Origin: Porodaedalea pini
Taxonomy: Eukaryota; Basidiomycota; Agaricomycetes; Hymenochaetales; Hymenochaetaceae
Reading direction: 5' to 3'
Assembly (NCBI GenBank): GCA_002794775.1
Contig: NBAY01000001.1
Span: forward strand, 1,984,001-2,048,000
Length of the DNA stretch: 64,000 bases
This document shows positions 56,582 through 64,000 of this stretch, piece by piece. Numbering within the stretch: the stretch's first letter is position 1; each line of letters starts with the position of its first letter. The position numbers and the translations under genes are program-made. The notes beneath the pieces are model-generated. The model saw only the letters and a program-made list of their open reading frames with translations, did not search any database and was not told the origin of the DNA.

Positions 56582-57519
56582 GCGATATCCGGAGCCTGGG
56601 ATACGGGTCTTGGCAACGGCTGCAGCGTATTCAGTTTTACCGTTCTTTGGGACAGGGACTCGTTGTTTAGCGATCGGGCCTGGTGGAGGGAATCTGGGTC
56701 ATGAACGAAGCGGGCCCCAATGGGGTCCGGTAAGATTTTCTGTTGTTTAGTTGTATTGGCGTTAGTAGATACGGATGGAAGAACAGAAGAAGTATGGCCG
56801 TCTGCAAGCTGTTTTTCGATTGTGTTGGTTTTTTCCGATATAGATGAAACGACTGCTGAAAGATGTTGGATTGACCTAGACATGGCGTGCATGGTGTCCG
56901 TAATTTCTTGATCCTTGATGGTTTGACTGTTAACGTAAATATTCTCGAACACATGTTTAAAAGAAGGGGAATGAATACGAAAAGTTGAGTGGAAGGCCTC
57001 CAAACTTTCATTGGCTGAGTTGGAAAGGCTGGTTTCATCGTCCAAACTGTTTGATTTGCTGATCCAGGATACCAAGTTGGATCCGATATTCGCGAGGATT
57101 GACCCGGCACGAACCGGATCGTCGAACCAGGGCTTGTCAGACGACCACGTCGGTTGCGAAATGAGCGTGTTGATGGTTTCGATCGTTTCTTTGGTAAGGC
57201 TCGCAAAGGAAAGGTTGACCTTCTCGGCGATAGCCGGATCAGTCATTTCATCGATATCATCCATAACGTTGTCCACTTGAGGGGCCTGACTGGTATGTTC
57301 GTCTGGGATGTACAAATCGTCATCCATGGCATCGTCGTCGATTCGGGCTGGAGGTGGGATGGACCTATGTTCTTCTTCAGAATTCGAGCGTTTGAGCGTG
57401 TTCTGCGATTCGACATCGGGGGTCGGGGGGAGGTCCCCTTGTTTACGAAGCTTGGCGGCATGTTCGTCCGCCTCGACGTCGGGAGACCATTGGCACGATT
57501 CGCTTGTACGGTAGCACAT
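56578..57519 (-). CDS. LINE ORF0, unknown protein
   Basis: 313 codons, probably extended upstream by a Cys-rich segment in another frame (CEEC...C..LCVTCGRDKTYNH, 57640-57530). Contains acidic/low-complexity N-terminus (SEEEHRSIPPPARIDDDAMD) and a helical middle (EKVNLSFASLTKETIETIN). Its stop overlaps the ORF1 start as ATGA at 56581-56578. No domain recognised. Confidence 0.6.
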   Translation of the reverse strand: MCYRTSESCQWSPDVEADEHAAKLRKQGDLPPTPDVESQNTLKRSNSEEEHRSIPPPARIDDDAMDDDLYIPDEHTSQAPQVDNVMDDIDEMTDPAIAEKVNLSFASLTKETIETINTLISQPTWSSDKPWFDDPVRAGSILANIGSNLVSWISKSNSLDDETSLSNSANESLEAFHSTFRIHSPSFKHVFENIYVNSQTIKDQEITDTMHAMSRSIQHLSAVVSSISEKTNTIEKQLADGHTSSVLPSVSTNANTTKQQKILPDPIGARFVHDPDSLHQARSLNNESLSQRTVKLNTLQPLPRPVSQAPDIA

Positions 57520-57806
57520 ACGCTGTCATTGTGGTTGTAGGTCTTGTCGCGACCACAAGTGACACATAGTTTGGCGGTCCCACTAACACACTGGCGACTG
57601 TGATAGGGGAGATCCTTTTTACACTCCTCACACTTGGTGGGGTCCTTGGGATTGACAAGGGAGCGGTAAAGACTTTGTCTTGTTTAGAGAGGCTTTTGCT
57701 CTGGTCAACATTTTGTTGTCCATAGCGAAGAGACAGAAGAGAGCTAGCTTGGACTACAAGATTTTCCCACGATCAGTATGATGGTAGTAGGAGATCAAGA
57801 AGTGCC

Positions 57807-59128
57807 ATGACCGAATGGGCAGCCTCTGCCCTAGTCCGAGTAGCAGTCGCTCTCGCCGTCGTTGCGCAGTCCTCTTCGAATTGCTATGTACTTCGCACCA
57901 CATCCTATTCCAACGGCCTCGTCATATGCCACGAACGTTTACTTGGAGCGTGGATTAAGTGCGACCGGCGAGTCGAGCTCGATTTCGAACGTCCTCGTCG
58001 CTGAATCTACTTCTTCGTCAGCGGCGTCGACATCGACCTCGGAAGCGCCATTCTTTACAAGTGGAAGTATTGGTGGCCAGTCTAGCTCGGGTTCGGACTC
58101 TGGCTCGGGAGGGCAGGGGAGCGTGACAAAGGTGCTGCATGAACTTACCTCACATTTTATCCGCTATTTTTAATCCACGTTTACTTCGAAACAATGTCAA
58201 AATTACACGTAGACGGCACTGGAGTGGGTATTTGCGATAGCTGCGCTGCTTGCCATCGCCTCAATCACTGCATGGAGGTGCGTCTCACCATTCTTTGTCC
58301 TTACACTCTTTCAATTCTCTCTTTCGTTTCTCTTACTTACCACTCTATAAAAGATATGCTCAGCTCCGGCGCAAGAATCAATCCATGCGATCTTTCCTCC
58401 CATGCCCGCGGAACGCACGCTCCGATTCCACGGACCGAGTCTTAAGCACACAAGAAAGACGACGTTCCCTCCCACGCACAACTGGCCTCCCGCGACCACG
58501 CACTATGAGCGGCGATTCGCTCCCTATAGCCGCCACGCTCTTCTACCCTCCAAGCCTCTCCCATGGGCGTTACCCTGTACTGCTTGAGCCCGCATCTGCG
58601 CATCTAGCACACTCAGATTCTCTTTCTGCAATCGCGAGAGGGAGGGGGAGGGAGAGGCGTAACCGGCGTGCGGCACAAGGCGCGGATATCGACGCGCATG
58701 GACGCCGCGGCGGGGGACGCGATTTGGATGATATGGATAGAGATGATAAGGATGAGTTGCCCGCGTACGAGAGCGCTGCGATTGGTGGGCCGCCGCGCTA
58801 TGTTGATGGCGATCTGCACTTCCTCGGAGGCGTGCCGTTGCACGTCCTGACCTTACCGATGTCGATGTCCAATTCAGCTCCTGATCCGACATCAGTAGAA
58901 AGGGAGAGAGAAGTCGAGCGGGCGTTGCAAAGGACGACAAGTGAAGAGTCAACGGAATCGTCGAGTTCACCTCCGTCAGATCGTCGTCGACTCTCTGAGT
59001 CTGCTGGCTCAGTCAACTCGACTGCACCTCGAGCTTTACATCAGGCTAACGCACCTGCGGCTCGCGAAGCGCATTCAGCACGGGAGCCGACTCATATAAG
59101 CTTCTCTTCGAATTTCCAACCCTGTTAA
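57807..59128 (+). CDS. Single-pass membrane protein with Ser/Thr-rich ectodomain (5' end unresolved)
   Basis: Not a named family; the layout is common for fungal cell-surface proteins. A Ser/Thr/Gly-rich stretch (SSSGSDSGSGGQGS) ends at 58131, then exon 58213-58277 codes for a transmembrane helix ALEWVFAIAALLAIASITAW, and exon 58354-59128 continues RYAQLRRKN on the cytosolic side. The tail has ELPAYES and GGPPRYV (PPxY-type sites for WW domains of Rsp5-like ligases) and is otherwise disordered, ending SFSSNFQPC. At the 5' end, ATG 57807 opens a good signal peptide (TEWAASALVRVAVALAVVAQ), but in a frame different from the Ser-rich part. I found no intron linking them, so the junction or a frameshift is unresolved. 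Confidence 0.6.
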
Positions 59129-59844
59129 TTCAGCATCAGTCCCCTTCGCTCCCTTGAACTCTGACATCATCTCGGACACGCATCCAATGCATCCGCTGCA
59201 TGTTGGACTATCCCCAAAATGTATTCACGTCTTTTCTGTGACTTCCTTTTTGATTTGTTTCAACTTCATCTTCATTTCTCGAACTTGGGCTATAGCCTGT
59301 TCGCTGTTGTTCAAACCCGTTGTTGTATACGTAGCCCCGTCAGCCCCTTCACCCCTGAGTCCTTTCAACCGCCCCTCGTTCCATTCCCGTTACTATTTCT
59401 CTTTCAGTTACGCCTTGATCAGTTCTTTCCTTTGTTTTGCATATGTAAACTTCTGCACTTCGTCTCTTTTCGCCCCACCTGATCATCGCACATTCCCTAT
59501 GTTTGACTGTTCACTCTTTTATCACCCACTCACTCTGTTGTCCATCTATCTCAGTCAAGTATAAGTATCTCATCAGCTATTCCTGATCAATGTCGCCACC
59601 CATCGTTTCCTTACCATATGTCATTGGATCCTCTTGATGCCTCCTATCTCGATATTGTTTCGTCGTCTCTGCATCTTTTTGCCATTTATATGTACTTCTC
59701 ACTGTCTGTAGCATCCGAGTCCTTGCTTTTTTTGTGTGTGCGTGTGCTTTTTTGAATAAAGTCACTTGTAATATTTGAATGCGAGGAACATTGAAAGAAC
59801 AGACATTTGCAAATCACCCAAAATCCGTTTCGGATTGGCTAGTC
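59129..59844. other. Convergent intergenic region
   Basis: About 720 bp between 3' ends of the membrane protein gene and DML1. T/C-rich, no supported ORF. Confidence 0.55.
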
Positions 59845-61996
59845 TCACTCACTATCCTCATCCTCGCGTACTCCATCACCATCTTCCTCGTTCTGTGCTC
59901 CACTTTCTCCAATATATGCCTCCGCCATCGCATCGAGCTTCTCCAACATCTCGCGTACTTCGTCCGCCTCCAGGCCCGCCGCGTCCGCTCCGCTATACCG
60001 CCTTACGATGCAAGCTCGCGCGAGCTTTGCGTATCCCTGCAGCCCACCAGCGGTCGTAGACGTCGTGCGCAGAGAGGAGGAGACTGAGGTGCTTCTTTCA
60101 TTTCGCTTGTTTGTAGCTGTGGAGTGATGTGTGGAACCTGGACGGAGGATGTCGGGGAAGGAGGAAAGGAGTGGGTAAGCTGGGGCATGGATGCTGGTAC
60201 GACGTGCGTTAGTACCGTGCGATGAAAGGGAAGGACGATGCATAAGCGTACCTCGAGAGATACGGCGCCTCCAAGCCGGTGCTTGAGGTGAAGAAGGCCT
60301 CTGCGCTCCGTGCCTGGTCGATACTCAACCCCCGCGAGACATTTCGCTGCACTAAGCACAGGCCTACACGCTTCGTGCTCTAAATTGTGTGAGATGAAGT
60401 CATACCAGGAAGAAATTAACAGTCATGTAGAACTCCGGTGTAGTTGTAAGAAGCGCACCTTTGTACTCGGTTCTACGGCGGAAGAGAAGTCATACATGAG
60501 TTTACTAAGGTCATCACCGTCTACGAAAGGAAGAACACCAGAAAGGTGTGAAAGCCGCGTATTTTGCGCCCAGTTCAGTTGACTGCAGATGTCGGAGAGA
60601 TCTTCTTGCCTTTCCTTCAGCCTACATACGTCCATCGCCCAACAATCAACACGTATTTTGAGCTGTATTTCTATGTGAGACTTGACTCACCGGAGCGGCA
60701 GAGTGGCGGTTTCCATGTGTGCGGATAGAATAGCTGAGGTTTGGTAGGCTTTAGTTTTCTGAGGTCCAAAGATGTCATAATGTCTTCGATTAAAATACAC
60801 ATGATTAACATACGTCAAAGGTCAAATGGTCTGTCCATTTTTCGAGTCGCCAGGAAGCGGGCGATTGGATTGGTATGCTCTGAGTTGCAAGCTCGTCTAA
60901 TGCGCATATACACGCAGCATCCTGGAGCACTGCCTTGCGCAGAACAACCTGAAACGTTTTAAAAGGATATCAAGCATTCCTCTGTTCCGAAGACTCATCT
61001 GGGAATGATCACGCACATCTTCTACATCGATTCTGGCCGGATCCACTCCAGAAAGCAAAGGGAAGGCGAGCACCGGAATTTTTGGAAGTTCATCTCTGAT
61101 TGTCTCAAGGAGAGCGACAGTGAACCCGCCAAATGAGGAGTTGTCAAATGACATCTGGAAGCCCTGAGAGTTGTTGCTCTCTTCGAGGAGTCGTCGCAGA
61201 GATTCCTCGTTTAGAGAAGTATCCTACAATTGTTTGCCTAATGAGTGTCACGAGTATGGCATATAAAACGTATGCAGCTGACCAGATCGAATCTTCTAAA
61301 GACGCTTCTGCCATAGTTCCAGTCGCCTCTGTTTGCCTGCCAGTCCGGGAGATCCGGGACTTGTTGTATGGATCTGGGAATATAGTAAACGCGATTGTAG
61401 TCGGACCAATACCGCATCTCTGAAAGCTTCATTTTATTGGAATAGTCGTCATCATCGTCGCCCTCTCCGCCTTTCTCCAGTCGTTGCTGGTATTCGCTTT
61501 TGGCTATTGCCTCTTGACGGTGCTCCGCAACAGGACCATTCCTAGAACATGCTAAACATTATACTCTCGAGTGAAAAGGAGTTCGTCATCCTACGCACCA
61601 AATCATTCTAGAAAGAGGTTGGTCTGCATCAGATGCATCCGAGTAAAGTTCGTTATATTTGCTCAGTGGACCAAAATTTGCTAATATGATTCCATGAAAT
61701 TCATGATGCGTCACGAGCTACAGGTGTGATCTTCTTACACTTGGAGTCAAACACCAGGACCCTAGGACAAAAAGTTGGCTCATTCTATGTACCATCAAGT
61801 CCATGAGAGCTGTACGAAAATACAACGAAGCGGACTGACTTGCTTGATCGGAGAGGCCTTCTCGGAATGAGATGTCGTGGTCGACTAGCGGCTCAGAGTC
61901 ATCATCATACGTGAAGTAGCTTTCTTGGGTATTCCAGAAGTGTGTTCCAATGTGGTTGGAGATATTCCCTGCCTGGATGTAAATTATCTCCTTCAT
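59845..61996 (-). CDS. DML1: Misato/DML1 family protein (tubulin-like, mitochondrial inheritance)
   Basis: Predicted 518-aa cytosolic protein with tubulin/FtsZ-like fold regions, linked in yeast to mitochondrial DNA partitioning. Minus-strand exons 61996-61844, 61784-61739, 61680-61599, 61541-61283, 61223-61017, 60948-60814, 60758-60691, 60621-60459, 60346-60252, 60193-59845 (1557 nt, in frame). Diagnostic blocks: MKEIIYIQAGNISNHIGTHF at the start, then FREGLSDQ, PTFCPRVLVFDSKSNFG, MRYWSDYNRVYYIPRSIQQV, SFDNSSFGGFTVALLETI, PIQSPASW, SIDQARSAEAFFTSSTGLEA, HAPAYPLLSSFPDI. The first intron must use a GC donor (GCAAGT) because the nearby GT gives the wrong phase. C-terminus is acidic. Intact; ten exons for 518 residues. 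Confidence 0.92.
61785..61843 (-). other. GC-AG intron in DML1
   Basis: Donor GCAAGT (textbook GC-intron consensus), acceptor ACATAG, 59 nt. Gives SDQ|NEPTFCPR in frame. Confidence 0.75.
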
Positions 61997-62146
61997 TGTC
62001 GAGCTTGAAGGAAACAAGATCTGTCGACTGAAGCCCGCTCCCCAGTTAGGGCCGGCAAAGAACTGATCGACGGGGCCGCCGCGCACAGGGGGTCCGCAAC
62101 TCGAATGCACGCATACTATTACTACGATACGTACTGCTTCTCGTGT
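61997..62146. promoter_or_regulatory. 150-bp divergent promoter (DML1 / 62147 gene)
   Basis: Start codons of the two divergent genes are only 150 bp apart, so regulatory sequence is shared. G/C-rich core GGGGCCGCCGCG near 62070. Confidence 0.55.
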
Positions 62147-63080
62147 ATGTCTTCCGAACAAACAAACAGCACATCAGGTCCTTCATCTCGAGGACGAGGA
62201 CGAGGCAAATCGCGGGGTGGACTTGGGAAGTACCTTCGAGCACGAGGACGTGGTCGTGGCGGAGGGAGACCTGCAGAATTCCACAAGAGACTCGTCCTTG
62301 AAGATGAAGAATTCGTTGAGCTAGAGCCGGATTCTGAGGAAGCTAAGGAGCTAGCGAGAAAATTTGCTAGGAGGCAGCTTGGAAGCAATGCGGATCGGTA
62401 TGCTGAGCCCGAGCCGGTCCTAAACTCAGACGGTGAGTATATGCAATGCAGGCCAGACCTTGGTTAGCTGACCTACCGTTTTACTTTTTTCCTTAAAGGA
62501 GAGGAAGAAAGGGAACCTGAAGTCGACCTCTCATCTTTCCTAGAGTGTCAACGCCTCGATGACCCCAGCACGCCGTCAAACCCACTTTCGCTCGCCCAAG
62601 ATGCCGAAGACGATTCGGACGTCGATATATCACTTTCCCACCTCGTACCGAACTCATATACAGCAGCACGTAATCATAAAGGGAAAGTCCAACCAATTGA
62701 ATGGAACGAAGAGCTCGAAGAAATCCGGAGAGAGAAGGAGATCGCGGACGCCAATCGTGGTAAGCTACACATACTCAAGCTTGGCACTGACTATGAGATC
62801 GTAATTCCTGCTATAGAGTTGAAAAGCCGATTCAGAGCGAATGCAGAGAGGCAAAAGAGCAGACAGTCTCGTGGCGGTTTAAGTGCCCAAGCCAAAGATC
62901 GGACAAGAGGTAAAGGTGAATCTTCTTTCTTCGGACGAGGACATCATGATATTGATATACATTAATTCTTCAGTTACAGAAACACTCATGGAAGCCCCTC
63001 CTTTGCCCACAGACGAGCCTGTTCCACCGAAGAGCGAAAAGGGAGAGATGGAAGACTTCTTGGATGATTTGCTAGGTTGA
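62147..63080 (+). CDS. Small acidic protein with RG/RGG-rich N-terminus, function unknown
   Basis: Predicted 248 aa, exons 62147-62432, 62499-62759, 62817-62909, 62974-63080 (747 nt, in frame). The N-terminus is an RG-rich stretch (SSRGRGRGKSRGGLGKYLRA), the kind that binds RNA and is arginine-methylated. Middle: DEEFVELEPDSEEAKELARK helix, acidic AEDDSDVDISL, then WNEELEEIRREKEIADANRE and LKSRFRANAERQKSRQSRGG. The C-terminus MEDFLDDLL is a short hydrophobic/acidic helix that looks like an interaction motif. No family recognised. Probably nuclear or RNA-associated (inference). Start is the first ATG; divergent from DML1. Confidence 0.75.
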
Positions 63081-63493
63081 GGTGCGTCCATTCGGATTCC
63101 CTATTAGTTTCCATATGCATCGATGTTCCGGGTCTTCCCCTTTTCTGCGCTCCCTAGATATCGTACAGTGTATCAACATTTTTGACAAATGATTAACTAC
63201 AATGCGAAATTAGACAGACGAGCGCAACTACCTACTACAGGCTTTAACTTGTATACAGGACTGGCGATGTGTATACACATAAAAATGAGCAAGCGACAGG
63301 CGGCTTTCTAATGATACAGATCGGGTTCGATACAAATGAATGTGCGGGAGATTGGATGAACGAGTGTAAAGTCATGCGAGGCAGATGTGAGGAAATGATA
63401 GAGAACTGGAAGTAGAACTGGAATGATTAGGATGAATTTAGCCGACTAGGAGATAAGATGATTATTAATGGTCGAAGTCACAGCGCCCGCGGT
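63081..63493. other. Convergent intergenic region
   Basis: 413 bp between two 3' ends. No supported gene. Confidence 0.55.
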
Positions 63494-64000
63494 CTAAACC
63501 ATGTTATCTATTGTGTCTCTAGAACGCATCTCACGTGAGTCATATCCGCCTCCGACTGAAGGTACCTCACTGGAATTTAACGGCGGTGACTCTGGTATTG
63601 TGTGCATCGGGAAGTCAATACACGCCTCGACGTGCTGACGCATAGCCTCCTCGAATGCGCGAGTCCCTTTCCTCGGCGCGCGACTGCGTTGACCTCCGCG
63701 GACCCCATCTTTGATGTGCACCGCTTCTGGTCGATGTGGCTCCTTGACAAGCACTGGAACGGAAGCGGGGACTGGAGGAAGTGCTGCAGTCGCGCGGTAG
63801 CCTGGGTCGGGGCGCGGAGGAAGCGGGAGATCATAGTCCAAGAAAGACAGCGGGGGATCATACTGGCGCGATTTGCGTATTACACGTCTGTGGAGGCGTT
63901 TACGGACCGGAATGGGCGTCAACGTTGAGAGGTCGATTCCGGGGCTTGGGTCGGGGTGTACACCGATAGGACGGCGCAAGATGTATTTCTTGAAGAGAAA
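63494..64000 (-). CDS. C-terminus of an unknown protein (partial at right edge)
   Basis: Open minus frame from the window edge (FLFKKYILRRPIGVHPDPSP) to a stop at 63494, about 169 codons. Sequence is rich in Pro and Arg (SFLDYDLPLPPRPDPG, PPVPASVPVLVKEPHRPEA) and looks like a disordered cytosolic tail; an upstream membrane helix would fit FLFKKYILRR but is outside the window. No domain recognised. Confidence 0.6.
   Translation of the reverse strand, partial: FLFKKYILRRPIGVHPDPSPGIDLSTLTPIPVRKRLHRRVIRKSRQYDPPLSFLDYDLPLPPRPDPGYRATAALPPVPASVPVLVKEPHRPEAVHIKDGVRGGQRSRAPRKGTRAFEEAMRQHVEACIDFPMHTIPESPPLNSSEVPSVGGGYDSREMRSRDTIDNMV

Larger units (their letters stand above)
51600..57730 (-). mobile_element. 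Degraded LINE-type non-LTR retrotransposon (Tad-like, with RNase H)
   Basis: Three ORFs in order on the minus strand: ORF0, CCHC-knuckle ORF1, and pol with APE endonuclease, RT and RNase H. The RNase H plus zinc-knuckle arrangement resembles the fungal Tad clade. Ends are approximate: coding similarity stops near 51664, and the 5'-most likely start is about 57723. I see no clean poly-A tail or target duplication. Pol has several frameshifts, so the copy is dead. Confidence 0.85.

Overview
The window is nuclear DNA of a filamentous basidiomycete, most likely an Agaricomycete. Nearly every gene is cut by short introns (about 48-90 nt, GT..AG with CTNAY-like branch sites). The gene set (F-box protein, MCT-type transporter, OTU protease, Cla4 kinase with PH-CRIB order, CNOT11, Misato/DML1, OXA1, mitochondrial uS19) and chromodomain Ty3/Gypsy plus Tad-like LINE elements fit that group. 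I assembled gene models by hand by joining exons across splice sites and checking that the summed exon lengths stay in frame; no alignment was run.

Layout: 1-205 3' end of glycogen phosphorylase (+); 840-3376 flavin monooxygenase (+); 4420-6425 unknown protein (+), followed by a decayed partial copy of its 3' end; 6896-9305 F-box protein (+); 9894-10991 cyanamide-hydratase-like HD protein (-) with a one-base frameshift; 11426-13032 OXA1 (+); a 4.6 kb gene-free stretch rich in simple repeats; 17647-19705 monocarboxylate-type transporter (+); 2.7 kb without genes; about 22436-25639 UPF1-like helicase (+), frameshifted near its N-terminus; 25835-27686 OTU protease (+); 28553-30397 CNOT11 (+); 31528-34400 CLA4 (-); 35185-35696 mitochondrial ribosomal protein uS19 (-).

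36297-51031 is one minus-strand gene for a kinase-pseudokinase protein. It is interrupted in its fifth exon by a 12.46 kb block (37018-49476). The block is two closely related chromodomain Ty3/Gypsy retrotransposons, one nested in the other in opposite orientation, each with a 5-bp target duplication. Removing the block and one duplicate restores a 613-codon reading frame. Every nonsense codon in both pol genes is TGA at an arginine position, and the LTR pair of the outer element differs almost only by CpG transitions, so the elements seem to be decaying through C-to-T change at CpG. Both elements also carry an 11-nt match between the site just after the 5' LTR and a site about 33 nt after the LTR TATA box, as expected for Tf1-like self-priming.

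51.6-57.7 kb is a degraded LINE (-) with three ORFs. The right end holds a single-pass membrane protein (about 57807-59128, +), DML1/Misato (59845-61996, -), a divergent small acidic/RGG protein (62147-63080, +) and the C-terminus of an unknown protein running off the edge (63494-64000, -). The host genes are a mix of housekeeping functions; I see no biosynthetic cluster and no CRISPR-like structure.
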